This document shows positions 52,230 through 60,549 of a stretch of DNA of 64,000 bases, piece after piece. A program made the position numbers and the translations under genes. Source of the stretch: Amycolatopsis mongoliensis (GTDB lineage: Bacteria; Actinomycetota; Actinomycetes; Mycobacteriales; Pseudonocardiaceae). Numbering within the stretch: position 1 is the stretch's first letter; each line of letters begins with the position of its first letter. A model generated the notes under the pieces. It saw only the letters and a program-made list of their open reading frames with translations. It was not told the origin of the DNA and did not search any database. Location: assembly GCF_030285665.1 (NCBI RefSeq), contig NZ_CP127295.1, positions 5,828,001-5,892,000 of the forward strand. The letters are read 5' to 3'.

Positions 52230-52409
52230 TCAGGCATGGCCACATGTGGTTGTGTCGTTGTTCATGTCGCGCGTCATGAGCGCCATCATCACCGTGCGCG
52301 CCACCACGGCGATCAGGAAACCACCGCTGAGCACCCCGGTCGTGACCAGGACGGCCGCGAGGGCGAGCATCAAATCGCGGATCCGGTCGCGTGGTTCCTG
52401 CGCGGTCAT
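52230..52409 (-). CDS. 59-residue membrane protein
   Basis: MTAQEPRDRIRDLMLALAAV leads into a helix (VLVTTGVLSGGFLIAVVART) and a short Met-rich tail (VMMALMTRDMNNDTTTCGHA) ending in Cys and His. The Met/Cys/His tail could bind a soft metal ion (inference). AGGA precedes the ATG. It probably forms an operon with the SHOCT gene. Confidence 0.65.
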   Translation of the reverse strand: MTAQEPRDRIRDLMLALAAVLVTTGVLSGGFLIAVVARTVMMALMTRDMNNDTTTCGHA

Positions 52410-52468
52410 GGGGACGTCCTCGGTTGCGCCGCTCTACTAACCACGATCGTTGGTGCGGTCCGGCGGCA

Positions 52469-52510
52469 GTAGGGACCTCATGCCCCGTGCGGGATGTCGA
52501 AGGTCCCTAC
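52469..52510. promoter_or_regulatory. Extended inverted repeat in the copper-ATPase leader
   Basis: Perfect outer arms GTAGGGACCT (52469-52478) and AGGTCCCTAC (52501-52510), with an inner imperfect CATGCCCCG/CGGGATG pairing. It lies between divergent transcripts and touches the CsoR-type site. It could be a terminator-like RNA hairpin or a protein site. Confidence 0.55.
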
Positions 52511-52522
52511 CTCAGGAGGGTA
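52508..52522 (+). promoter_or_regulatory. CsoR-type TACC-N7-GGTA site before the P1B ATPase
   Basis: TACCTCAGGAGGGTA has the same 15-base outer frame as the two sites at 50222-50293, with a less G/C-pure centre. It is about 230 bases before the ATPase ATG. Confidence 0.5.
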
Positions 52523-52626
52523 TGCGCGCGAACAGTGGACCCCTGCACCGATTGTGGAGGTGAGGAGCCGCGGGGGGCTCCATGCGGACAGGTCGCCCGC
52601 CGGTTGCCGGCCCTGGTCGTGATCGG

Positions 52627-52661
52627 CCGGTGCCGGTGCCGGTGCCGGTGCCGGTGCCGGT
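52627..52661 (+). repeat. GGTGCC hexamer tandem repeat
   Basis: Five exact GGTGCC units (52629-52658) plus partial units on both sides, in the leader of the ATPase gene. Prone to slippage, so its length may vary between strains. Confidence 0.85.
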
Positions 52662-52753
52662 TTCGCTCGGCGCCGCGAGCGTCACACCGCTGCGGCCGCA
52701 GCAGTTCTGGACAAGCCTGATCCGAATCCCTTTCTGCAGCCGAGGAGTCGATC

Positions 52754-55291
52754 ATGTCGGGTGTTGACGTCGTCGTCGTGGTGGGCGCCGCCGCGGCCGT
52801 CGCCGCGTTGGGGTGGTACTTCTTCGCTCCGCGGCGTGCACGCACCGCAGCAGTGAGCGGCGGGGTGCAGCGGCTCCAGGTGACCGTCCGGGGCGGCTAC
52901 AGTCCGAGCGTTCTCCAGGTTCGCGCGGGCGTACCGGTAGAGATCGAGTTCGATCGGCAAGAAACAGGCGACTGCACGTCCCGCGTGGTCTTTCCCGACC
53001 TGCACCTGTCGGCCGCACTGCCCGCACGCACGCGGACGACGGTCCGATTCACCCCGCGAGACGCGGGGAAGTTCGGGTTCGCCTGCGGTATGAACATGGT
53101 CCACGGCACTCTCGTGGTCACCCCCGACGCACACAGCACCGCACCAGGTGAGCCCGAAGGCGCCACGTCTTCGGCAGGGCCCGCTCTCGCCACTGCTTCC
53201 GCCGTCGAGGCCGAAGCCACGCAAGCCGCCGAGCGGCGCGCCGAGCTCGCCGATCTCACCCGCCGGGTGGCCATCGGCGCCGTGCTGACCGCCCCGGTGC
53301 TGTTCGCGGTCATGGCCGGCGCGTTGTTCGGTGGGACCTGGGTGCCGGGCGTGCTGCTCAACCACTGGCTTCAGCTCGTGCTGATCACCCCGGTGATGGT
53401 CTACGCGGGATGGCCCATTCACCGCACCGGCTGGCTCGCGCTGGCGCACCGCAGCGCGGACATGAACAGCCTGATCACGCTCGGCACCGTCGCCGCCTAC
53501 GGCTACAGCCTGCTGGTCACGCTCTTCCCGGAGCTGCTGCCCGCCGAGGTGCGCGAAGTGTACTTCGAGGCGGTCGGCGTGATCATCACCCTCATCATGC
53601 TGGGCCGGCTGCTCGAAGCCCGGGCCAAGGCCGGTACCGGTGAAGCGATCCGCGCGCTGCTCGGCCTGCAGGCGCGCACGGCCCGCGTACTGCGCGCCGG
53701 CGCGGAGACCGAAATCCCGGTCGACCAGGTCGTGGTCGGTGACGAAGTACTCATCCGGCCCGGCGAGAAGATCCCCGTGGACGCCACTGTCCTCTCCGGA
53801 CAGTCCGCTGTGGACGAGTCGATGGTCACCGGCGAGCCGATGCCGGTGACCAAGCACGCCGGCGACGCGGTCATCGGCGCGACGGTCAACACGACCGGGT
53901 CCCTGCGGGTACGGGCGGCCAAGGTCGGCGCGGACACCGTGCTGGCGCAGATCGTCCGGATGGTGCAGGCAGCGCAGGCCTCGAAGGCGCCGATCCAGCG
54001 GCTGGCCGACGCGGCCTCGGCGTACTTCGTGCCGGCCGTGATCGCGGTGGCCGTCGCCACCTTCGCGGTCTGGTTCGTGGCCGGTCCGGTTCCTGCGCTG
54101 ACGCAGGCGCTGGTGGCTGCCGTCGCGGTGCTGATCATCGCTTGCCCGTGCGCCCTCGGATTGGCGACTCCGCTGTCGATCATGGTCGGCACCGGGAAGG
54201 GGGCGAGGGCGGGCATCTTGATCCGCTCGGCCGAAGCGCTGGAGACCGCGCACAAGCTGGACACGATCGTGCTGGACAAGACCGGCACCATCACCGCCGG
54301 CAAGCCCGCGCTCACCGACGTCCACGTCGTCGGAGGCCTGGCCGAGACGGAACTGCTCACCTTGGTGGCCGCCGCCGAGGCTGACAGCGAACACCCGCTG
54401 GCCACCGCGATCGTAGCCGGAGCCGGCGACCGCGGGCATGCCGTCGCCGGTGCGGAAAGCTTCACCTCGATCACCGGCAAGGGGGTCCGCGCCGTCGTGG
54501 CCGGACGGACCGTCCTCGTCGGCACGGCCCGTCTGCTGACCGAGTCCGGAATCGACACCGGAGTCCTGGAACCGATCGCCACCGGACTGTCCGAGGAAGG
54601 GAAGACGCCGATCCTGGCCGCGGTCGACGGGCACCCGGCAGGGGTCCTCGCCGTCGCGGACACCCTCAAGGACGACTCGATCGCCGCGATCGCCGCGTTG
54701 CGCACGCTCGGCCTGCAGGTCGTGATGATCACCGGCGACAACGCGCGCACCGCCGAGGCCATCGCCCGCCAGGTCGGGGTGTCCAGTGTGCTGGCCGAGG
54801 TACTGCCCGAGCACAAAGCCGAGGAGATCCGCCACCTGCAGGGCGAAGGCCGCCGGGTCGGCATGGTCGGTGATGGCATCAACGACGCGCCGGCGCTGGC
54901 GCAGGCCGATGTCGGGCTCGCCATCGGCACCGGCACCGACGTCGCGATCGAAGCCGCCGACATCACGCTGATCTCCGGCTCCCTGGCCGGGGTCGTGACC
55001 GCCATCCGGCTGTCCCGGGCCACCATGCGCAACATCCGGCAGAACCTGTTCTTCGCGCTGATCTATAACGCTGTCGGCATTCCCCTCGCCGCTGGGACGC
55101 TCTACCCGCTGCTCGGGCTGCGGCTCTCGCCGATGATCGCCGCCGCTGCGATGGCCTTGTCGTCGTTGTCGGTGGTCGGCAACGCCAACCGCCTCCGCCA
55201 CCGGGCTGAATCACTGCAGACGGCGGCGCCGCCCACGAGCCCAGGGCCGGTGGAGACCGGTGCCGGCGACCTCGAGCAGGCCACGCGATGA
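52754..55291 (+). CDS. Copper-type P1B ATPase with N-terminal cupredoxin domain
   Basis: 845 residues. One N-terminal helix is followed by a cupredoxin-like domain (about 38-125) with Cys74 and the cluster CGMNMVHG (Cys111, Met, His116), in place of the usual HMA domain. The ATPase core follows: TGEPMPV, CPC metal site (Cys464/Cys466), DKTGT phosphorylation Asp508, [17 protein letters not shown], and the late-helix [10 protein letters not shown] motif of Cu+ pumps. It should export Cu+ (or Ag+). ATG 52754 has AGGAG six bases upstream. Confidence 0.92.
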   Translation: MSGVDVVVVVGAAAAVAALGWYFFAPRRARTAAVSGGVQRLQVTVRGGYSPSVLQVRAGVPVEIEFDRQETGDCTSRVVFPDLHLSAALPARTRTTVRFTPRDAGKFGFACGMNMVHGTLVVTPDAHSTAPGEPEGATSSAGPALATASAVEAEATQAAERRAELADLTRRVAIGAVLTAPVLFAVMAGALFGGTWVPGVLLNHWLQLVLITPVMVYAGWPIHRTGWLALAHRSADMNSLITLGTVAAYGYSLLVTLFPELLPAEVREVYFEAVGVIITLIMLGRLLEARAKAGTGEAIRALLGLQARTARVLRAGAETEIPVDQVVVGDEVLIRPGEKIPVDATVLSGQSAVDESMVTGEPMPVTKHAGDAVIGATVNTTGSLRVRAAKVGADTVLAQIVRMVQAAQASKAPIQRLADAASAYFVPAVIAVAVATFAVWFVAGPVPALTQALVAAVAVLIIACPCALGLATPLSIMVGTGKGARAGILIRSAEALETAHKLDTIVLDKTGTITAGKPALTDVHVVGGLAETELLTLVAAAEADSEHPLATAIVAGAGDRGHAVAGAESFTSITGKGVRAVVAGRTVLVGTARLLTESGIDTGVLEPIATGLSEEGKTPILAAVDGHPAGVLAVADTLKDDSIAAIAALRTLGLQVVMITGDNARTAEAIARQVGVSSVLAEVLPEHKAEEIRHLQGEGRRVGMVGDGINDAPALAQADVGLAIGTGTDVAIEAADITLISGSLAGVVTAIRLSRATMRNIRQNLFFALIYNAVGIPLAAGTLYPLLGLRLSPMIAAAAMALSSLSVVGNANRLRHRAESLQTAAPPTSPGPVETGAGDLEQATR

Positions 55292-55494
55292 CCATGTTCG
55301 ACCGCCGTACCCTCCTTCGGGCCGAGCTCCTGGCGGCCGGTACGAGCGTGCTGTCCGCGTGCACCGGCGCCACCGAGACCCTGATCCAGCCCACCGACCC
55401 GCGTGTCGCCGACAGGGAAGCCCGACGCCGCGCCACGGGCCGGACGCAGACGTTCCGGCTGACCGCGACGCGGTGGAGGTCCGCGGAGCCGTAG
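55288..55494 (+). pseudogene. Multicopper oxidase 5' remnant
   Basis: Overlaps the ATPase stop by four bases, as in an operon. [20 protein letters not shown] is a Tat/lipoprotein-like signal, then LSACTGATETLIQP and TGRTQTFRLTA as at the N-terminus of bacterial multicopper oxidases. A frameshift after LTA and loss of all copper-binding domains follow. The remainder runs into an antiparallel merR remnant. Confidence 0.65.
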
Positions 55495-55625
55495 CGGCGA
55501 CGTGACGCCGTGACCTGTGCCGGCGCCAGCAGGCCCATCGACTCCCAGTGCCGCAGCACGTGCGTGGCCAGGCCGAATCACTGTGCGATCTCACCGATGC
55601 TCAGGTCCGCGTCGCTTGACTTCAT
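55466..55625 (-). pseudogene. MerR-family regulator remnant with in-frame stop
   Basis: From ATG 55625: MKSSDADLSIGEIAQ, then TGA (55578-55580), then, in the same frame, FGLATHVLRHWESMGLLAPA and SRRRYGSADLHRVAV, a MerR winged helix. The stop replaces the usual Arg codon, a CGA to TGA change. The C-terminal effector region is missing at the junction with the oxidase remnant. Confidence 0.75.
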
Positions 55626-55653
55626 GTCGACATCAAGGCGCAGCACGGTGGTC

Positions 55654-55884
55654 ATGTCCAGCACTGTGACCGCGCGGCCCGACGATGGCACCGCGGCGCT
55701 GATCCGGTTGCTCGACGCCGTCGACACGCTGTCCGGCGCGGCCGACCTGCACGCGGCACGACTGTCGCACTCAGCGTTGCCGCGGCGTTGGCCCTTGCCA
55801 CGCACCTGGTTTCGGCGGTGCAGCCCTGGCTGCCTGGCGCTGGGCGAGCGTGGGGCCGACATCCTCCTCGCACGGGTGACCTGA
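55654..55884 (+). pseudogene. Probable broken gene, unknown
   Basis: MSSTVTARPDDGTAALIRLL then DAVDTLSGAADLHAAR has good coding character. Downstream coding character moves to another frame (ALALATHLVSAVQPWLPG), suggesting a frameshift near 55760. Divergent from the merR remnant. No family recognised. Confidence 0.35.
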
Positions 55885-56054
55885 AGATCGTCGCCGTTAC
55901 CGTGTTCGCCCGGCATCGGATTCGGGGGCGCGGCAGGGGCCTCGCCGCGCTCGCATCAGCGCGAGCTCACCGCGTAACACTGCCGGTAGGAGACCGGCGA
56001 GCGGACCCACCACGATTGACGCCGTAGCCGTGACGTAGGCCCTGTGTCGCGTCG

Positions 56055-56100
56055 CAACACCGGGGCGCCATCACGAGAGTGCGATGGCGCCCCGGTGTTG
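56055..56100 (-). terminator. Perfect 18-base hairpin after the NlpC/P60 gene
   Basis: CAACACCGGGGCGCCATC (56055-56072) pairs perfectly with 56083-56100 across a 10-base loop, nine bases beyond the NlpC/P60 stop. Confidence 0.85.
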
Positions 56101-56109
56101 TCCTGCAGG

Positions 56110-57162
56110 TCAGGCCGTGGGGCGAGTCGCTCCGGCGTACTGGCTCTGCAGTGGGGAGATCTTGACGACGTCGCCGCTGGTCGGTGCGTGGACCATCTTG
56201 CCGTCGCCGATGTACATCCCGATGTGGGACACCGGCGAGTAGTACGCCACGAGGTCGCCGGGCTGGAGCTGGTCCCGTGGTACCGGAGTGCCGTACTGGG
56301 CTTGGGCTGCGGAGTTGCGCGGCAGGGTGATGCCGGCCTTCTTGTACGCCCACAGCAGAAGGCCCGAGCAGTCGAACGAGTCCGGCCCGGTCGCGCCCCA
56401 GACGTAAGGGCTGCCCAGCCTGCTCAGCGCCGCATCGACCGCGGTCTGCGCGGCCGCCGTCGGAGCCTTGACGTCGGGCGCCTTTCCGCCGGTGTCGCGT
56501 TGGGCGGCTTTGTCGGCAGCACTCAGGCTCTTGTCGGCGGACTTGACCTGCTCGATCTGGTCGTCGAGGGTCTTCTGCTTGGCCTTGATGTCCTCGGTCA
56601 GCTTGGCCGCGGCGTCGCGGGCGTCCTGAGCCCGCTTTGCAGCGTCCGAAGCCTTGGTGGTGGCGTCAGTGGCCTGCCGGACGGCACCGGTGAGGTTGTT
56701 CATCGCGGCGTTCTTGTCCGTGGCCAGCACCTCGAGCGCCGAGGACCGGTCGAGGAAGTCCTGAGCGGACGTGCCGGACAGCAGCGCGGAGAGCTTGTTC
56801 AGCTGGACGCCGCTGGTGAAGGATGCGCCGGCGAACTGGTCGACCTCGGCCTGGTACTTCTTCTGGTTCTCGGTGGCCGCGGCGCCTTGGTCCTTCGCGG
56901 CGTTGACGTCGGTGGTGGCCTTGTCGAGTTCGCCTTGCTTGGTCGTGAGGTCGTTCTGCGCCTCGAGCAGATCCTCGTTGAGCTTCTCGGCCTGTGCCGC
57001 GAGTTCGCGGTACTTGGCCAAGGCGTCCGAGGAACTCGGCGGAGCTTGCGGAGCGGGGACAGGGGCGGCGGTGGCCGAAGGCTGGGCGACGGTGATCACG
57101 AGGATCACCGAGGTCGCCGCAAGGATGCCTGAAACCACACGCCGGATGGGTTGCGACTGCAC
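56110..57162 (-). CDS. RipA-like NlpC/P60 peptidoglycan endopeptidase
   Basis: 350 residues. A signal peptide (about 33 residues) is followed by a long coiled-coil (about 45-215, AlaLysGlu-rich), as in RipA and CwlO-type hydrolases, then a NlpC/P60 catalytic domain (240-350) with Cys265 in DSFDCSGLLLW and a His in VSHIGMYIG. It cleaves D-Glu-mDAP bonds in cell-wall peptides. The GTG at 57162 has GGAG about 12 bases upstream. Twin BlaI-type sites about 305-345 bases upstream imply repression by the BlaI encoded nearby. Confidence 0.9.
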   Translation of the reverse strand: MQSQPIRRVVSGILAATSVILVITVAQPSATAAPVPAPQAPPSSSDALAKYRELAAQAEKLNEDLLEAQNDLTTKQGELDKATTDVNAAKDQGAAATENQKKYQAEVDQFAGASFTSGVQLNKLSALLSGTSAQDFLDRSSALEVLATDKNAAMNNLTGAVRQATDATTKASDAAKRAQDARDAAAKLTEDIKAKQKTLDDQIEQVKSADKSLSAADKAAQRDTGGKAPDVKAPTAAAQTAVDAALSRLGSPYVWGATGPDSFDCSGLLLWAYKKAGITLPRNSAAQAQYGTPVPRDQLQPGDLVAYYSPVSHIGMYIGDGKMVHAPTSGDVVKISPLQSQYAGATRPTA

Positions 57163-57466
57163 GGTCGCGCGGGTCTCCTTTGCTCGTCGCTCGCCGGCCG
57201 GAACCGCGGACGAGGAGGTGGGGCCTCCACTCGTCGTCCCCGCCGGGTATCAGGCCGCGCTGCTTCGGACGGCACGAGCTACGTCAGGTGAGGCGGTGCG
57301 GTGTGGTTCCGGTTTCCGGCTTTCCGAGAAAGCCGTTCCGGCGGCGATCCCGCGTCGCCGTCCGGTCGACGGCAGCTGCCGCGAGATCTCGGTCAGGCTA
57401 CGAAAAGACTCCGGTGATGTCCACCTCTATCCCGAGGAAATCTTTACCTGGAGCCAAGTTACGCTG
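57163..57466 (-). other. Long leader of the NlpC/P60 gene
   Basis: About 300 bases without a gene. It contains a compact perfect hairpin CGGCTTTC-CGA-GAAAGCCG (57317-57335). Cell-wall hydrolase genes in actinobacteria often have c-di-AMP (ydaO) riboswitch leaders; I could not find the ydaO consensus here, so the leader's role is open. Confidence 0.45.
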
Positions 57467-57483
57467 TGCTATCTCGCATAGTA
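57467..57483. promoter_or_regulatory. BlaI-type operator A
   Basis: TGCTATCTCGCATAGTA fits TRCTAT-N5-ATAGTA. It starts 22 bases from site B, two helical turns, so two dimers could bind on one face. Confidence 0.7.
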
Positions 57484-57488
57484 CTGTC

Positions 57489-57505
57489 TGCTATAGTGCA
57501 TAGTA
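57489..57505. promoter_or_regulatory. BlaI-type operator B
   Basis: TGCTATAGTGCATAGTA, same pattern as site A. Both lie upstream of the NlpC/P60 gene and downstream of the blaI-M56 operon. Confidence 0.7.
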
Positions 57506-57542
57506 GCCTTGCCGGCGGACGCTGGAGCCGCCGGTCGGCCGG

Positions 57543-58472
57543 TCAGCGACAGGCGATGAAGCTGGTGACCAGCACCAGGAACACCGCGATCGCCGGCGGC
57601 GCGAGGAATGCGGCGAAGCCGCCGGCGACGGCCGTCAGCCGCGGTGGTGAAGACGAGTGGATGTCGAGCCGGTTCAGCCGGATGGCCGTGTCGCCGCCCG
57701 CCATCGCGAGGGCGCGTGGTGGCCCGTCCATCGCCCGGATCGCCATGAGCGCAGACCGGAGTGGTTCGCGTCCGCATTGAGCGGCCGCTGCCTGGTCGGC
57801 GGCCAGTTCCACGAGCAACCCCATCGCTCCGGGCAGCTCACGCATCAGCGGAATGAACCGCAACGTCCGGCCCAGTGTTTCCGCCCAGCCGGTGAGCAGA
57901 TGGTGATGTCCGCGAACGTGGGCTCGTTCGTGCGCGAGCACGGCTCGCAGTTCGCGCTCCGTCAGTCGCGCGGCGAGCCCGTCGCTGGCGACCACCAGCG
58001 CCCGGCGGCCGCCGAGGCTGTACGCGATCGGCCGAGCCTCTGGCAACCACAACGTGGGCACCGGCCTGGTGTCGCGGGCGCCGACGAGCTGCAGCGCGGT
58101 CAAATGGCGCCGATGCAGGACGTGCCGCCGTCGCCGACGACGCAGCGAGGCCAGCACCAGCCGACCGAGCGCGGTGACCAGCACGGTGCCCGAGACAGCC
58201 CCGACGAGCGGGTCGAGGCCGGGAAGGTCGTCGTGGTTCGCCGCCGACCAGCAGTCGTGGAACAGCCGGATGACCGCGTCGGCCGGGCCATGACCCGGCA
58301 GGACGAGGAGCAGTACGCCGGCGACCGTTCCGGCGAGCACGCCGATTGCGGTCAGCAGCCAGCAGGCGATCGCCGTCCCGGGGGCGACCCTCGCGGCCAG
58401 CCTGCTCAACAGCCCCGGAGACCACCAGCCGACCACGATGGTTCCGAGCAGCAGGGCAGCCGCGAGGATCAC
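57543..58472 (-). CDS. M56-family membrane metallopeptidase (BlaR1-like, without sensor)
   Basis: 309 residues, with helices at the N-terminus and C-terminus. The zinc motif is VLAHERAHVRGHHH (HExxH) followed by the third ligand region LVELAADQAA. It lacks the penicillin-binding sensor domain of BlaR1. It should cleave or otherwise inactivate the BlaI partner on a signal. The GTG at 58472 overlaps the blaI-like stop by four bases. Confidence 0.87.
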   Translation of the reverse strand: MILAAALLLGTIVVGWWSPGLLSRLAARVAPGTAIACWLLTAIGVLAGTVAGVLLLVLPGHGPADAVIRLFHDCWSAANHDDLPGLDPLVGAVSGTVLVTALGRLVLASLRRRRRRHVLHRRHLTALQLVGARDTRPVPTLWLPEARPIAYSLGGRRALVVASDGLAARLTERELRAVLAHERAHVRGHHHLLTGWAETLGRTLRFIPLMRELPGAMGLLVELAADQAAAAQCGREPLRSALMAIRAMDGPPRALAMAGGDTAIRLNRLDIHSSSPPRLTAVAGGFAAFLAPPAIAVFLVLVTSFIACR

Positions 58473-58831
58473 CGCCGTCTCGGCTTCCGGCGCAGCGCCC
58501 TGCGGAGGATGTCCGACTCCTCGTCGGTCGCCGTGCTGACGAAGTGCAGCAGCACCGACTCGCGGTCGTCGACGGAGTCGAGCACCTGCCGCAGGCTCTG
58601 CGCGGTGGCTTCCTCGCGGGTGGTGACGGCGAGGTAGTGGTAGGCGCGATTCTCCAGGTCGCGGACGACCCAGCCCTTCCGGTGCAGGTTGTCCAGGACG
58701 GTCATCACCGTGGTGTACGCCAGGTCGCGATGCCGGTTGAGCTCGTCGAGCACCTGGCGGACACGCAGCGGTTCGGCCGCGTTCCAGAGCACGTCCATCA
58801 CCGACGCTTCGAGCTCGCCCAGTCCCAGCAT
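58469..58831 (-). CDS. BlaI/MecI/CopY-family repressor
   Basis: 120 residues: a winged helix (LGELEASVMDVLWNAAEPLR, AYTTVMTVLDNLHRKGWV) and a C-terminal dimerisation helix. It is co-transcribed with the M56 protease, its usual partner. The TRCTAT-N5-ATAGTA sites in this window resemble the TACTA-type half-sites of BlaI and are its likely targets. The ATG at 58831 has GGAGG upstream. Confidence 0.88.
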   Translation of the reverse strand: MLGLGELEASVMDVLWNAAEPLRVRQVLDELNRHRDLAYTTVMTVLDNLHRKGWVVRDLENRAYHYLAVTTREEATAQSLRQVLDSVDDRESVLLHFVSTATDEESDILRRALRRKPRRR

Positions 58832-58877
58832 GACACCTCCACGGGCAAGGATACTTCCTGCGCTTGAGGCTGCCGAT

Positions 58878-58908
58878 GATCGCCGGGGCGGCCGCCGCCC
58901 CGGCGATC
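58878..58908 (-). terminator. Perfect 14-base hairpin after the DUF305 gene
   Basis: GATCGCCGGGGCGG (58878-58891), CCG loop, CCGCCCCGGCGATC (58895-58908), five bases beyond the DUF305 stop. Confidence 0.85.
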
Positions 58909-58913
58909 GGTGA

Positions 58914-59510
58914 TCAGCTCTGGGTGAGCAGCTCCTGCATCTCGGTGATCTCCGCCTCCTGGGCGTCGATGATCTTCTGAGCGAGCGCCTTCGCGTCGAC
59001 GTTGCTGCCCGTGGAGAGTTCGGCCTTGGCCATGTCGACCGCACCCTGGTGGTGCCTGATCATCATGTCCAGCCACATCTTGTCGAACTCGGTGCCCTCG
59101 GCGCCCTCGAGCTTCGTCAAGTCGGTACCGGACATCATGCCGGGCATCGAGCCGTTCATGCCCGGCATACCGGGCATGTCGGCACCCCAGGCGGTCAGCC
59201 AGCTCTGCATCTGCCGGATTTCGGGGCCCTGGGCCCTTTCGATCCGGCTCGCGAGATCGATCACCTTCGGATTGGTGCTGCGCGACGGGACCAGTTTCGC
59301 CATGTCGAGGGCCTGGCTGTGGTGCGGGACCATCTGCTGGGCGAACGTGGCGTCTTCGGTGTTGTGATCGGCGGCGGCCAGCGCGGACGGAGACGGAGCA
59401 GGAGCCGGCGAACTGTGGTCCGTTCCGGGCGTCGAGTCGTTGCTACTGCATGCGCCGAGAAGCACGGCAGAGGTCAGGGCAATACCGCTGATGATGATGT
59501 TTTTGCGCAC
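58914..59510 (-). CDS. DUF305 lipoprotein (copper-linked)
   Basis: 198 residues. A lipoprotein signal with the lipobox LLGAC is followed by a Ser/Pro linker, then two ferritin-like DUF305 repeats with His pairs (QQMVPHHSQALDMAKL; DMMIRHHQGAVDMAKAEL) separated by a Met-rich segment (MPGMPGMNGSMPGMMSG) suited to Cu+ binding. It is extracytoplasmic. The GTG at 59510 has AAGGA upstream. It follows the DUF6153 gene by 60 bases; both are common in actinobacterial copper islands. Confidence 0.9.
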   Translation of the reverse strand: MRKNIIISGIALTSAVLLGACSSNDSTPGTDHSSPAPAPSPSALAAADHNTEDATFAQQMVPHHSQALDMAKLVPSRSTNPKVIDLASRIERAQGPEIRQMQSWLTAWGADMPGMPGMNGSMPGMMSGTDLTKLEGAEGTEFDKMWLDMMIRHHQGAVDMAKAELSTGSNVDAKALAQKIIDAQEAEITEMQELLTQS

Positions 59511-59570
59511 GACAAATCCTTCTCTGTGCTGTTGTACGTGAATCGACGGGACTGTGTGAGGCCGGGTCGA

Positions 59571-59990
59571 TCACGTGCGCAGTACGCACAGAGAAGTCAG
59601 GATGCTTCGGCCGCATCCGTCGGGCGGACGTCCCCTCCGCGGCGAGCCGTGGAACTGGGGCGACCGGGGAAACCTCGTGGTGAACCACGAGAGACCCAGG
59701 AAAGCGACCAGTGCCAGGAGAAGCGCGCCGGCCGCGCACAGCACGGCCAGGCAGAGGTGCAGCATGTCCTGCATGCGGTTCGGCATGCCCGGATCGTGTT
59801 CGCCGGAGCCGCTCATCGGTGGAGCAGCCACCGCTTCCAGTCCCACTTCTGACATTGCCTGGGTCGCAGTCATCCCTGCGGCGCCGGGCCTGCCGACGGC
59901 CACGCTGAAGTGGTGCATCGCGACGACGCTCACGGCAAGCGCGCACAGCAGGATGAGCTGCTGTACCTTGCCGAGCCGGTTCACCGTCAC
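59571..59990 (-). CDS. DUF6153-family membrane protein
   Basis: 139 residues. Two helices (LILLCALAVSVVAMHHFSVA and LHLCLAVLCAAGALLLALVA) flank an exterior loop with Met/His residues (HDPGMPNRMQDMLHLC), the typical DUF6153 layout. The function is unknown, but these proteins are usually found with DUF305 lipoproteins. GTG 59990 or 59984 starts it; the RBS is weak. Confidence 0.75.
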   Translation of the reverse strand: MTVNRLGKVQQLILLCALAVSVVAMHHFSVAVGRPGAAGMTATQAMSEVGLEAVAAPPMSGSGEHDPGMPNRMQDMLHLCLAVLCAAGALLLALVAFLGLSWFTTRFPRSPQFHGSPRRGRPPDGCGRSILTSLCVLRT

Positions 59991-60170
59991 GGCGCCACCG
60001 TATCAACCGCGCGTAGCTCCATGACGGACGTCGTTCTCCGCTCTTCCCGGTGGTCTGGGCTGGATTCGGGGACTGCTTTGCCACACGGACGCGCGTGCGG
60101 GCCGGTTCAGGACCGGAAGACCGGTACCCGACGTAGTTGTTAATCGTGCGCCGAGAAAGGTGATCGTGGT

Positions 60171-60203
60171 GGCAGGCGCGGATCTGTGAGATCCGCGCCT
60201 GCC
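60171..60203. terminator. Orphan perfect 14-base hairpin
   Basis: GGCAGGCGCGGATC, TGTGA loop, GATCCGCGCCTGCC, followed by a GCCGGCGCGCCGGC palindrome. It lies between the divergent DUF6153 and sigma-factor genes with no gene end nearby, so it may end a small RNA or mark a lost gene. Confidence 0.65.
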
Positions 60204-60281
60204 GGCGCGCCGGCTCGAGGGGGAGGGGCCGGCGCGGGTGCGTGAGCGGCACCGTGCGATTGCCCTGCAGCGCGCTCCCGA

Positions 60282-60298
60282 TACTATAGCAAATAGTA
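60282..60298 (+). promoter_or_regulatory. BlaI-type operator C, upstream of the sigma factor
   Basis: TACTATAGCAAATAGTA is a perfect TACTAT-N5-ATAGTA dyad, AT-rich in a GC-rich region, about 250 bases before the sigma-factor ATG. It has the same layout as sites A and B. Confidence 0.75.
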
Positions 60299-60549
60299 GA
60301 TCGCCGCCCTTCGAGGGCGAGCAGGCCGTCGGCGGCCGTGGTGTTGGGAATTCACCGGCGTCAAGCCGGGATGTGGCGAGCATCGCCGTCGAGGTGGGGT
60401 TCCGCGGCGGCGGTCCGTGGACCATGATGTCGCGGGTCTGTGGTGGGGCCTTGGCAAAGGTGGTGAATACGCTGGTGTCGATCCGCCACGGTGACGGTCC
60501 GGCCGTCCCGGAGAACCAACCGGGGCGGAATCCCTCGGAGCCGGTGGTC

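Noticed and set aside
52469..52510. DosR/DevR-type box at the GTAGGGACCT repeat
   Set aside because: GGGACC half-sites resemble DosR boxes, but the spacing does not fit and no dormancy genes are nearby.
52618..52661. Coding of a Pro-Val repeat peptide by the GGTGCC hexamers
   Set aside because: The frame has no plausible start or RBS and ends before the ATPase gene; more likely a leader microsatellite.
57163..57466. ydaO (c-di-AMP) riboswitch before the NlpC/P60 gene
   Set aside because: Expected from phylum-wide context, but I could not find the conserved core sequences by eye; left for a covariance search.
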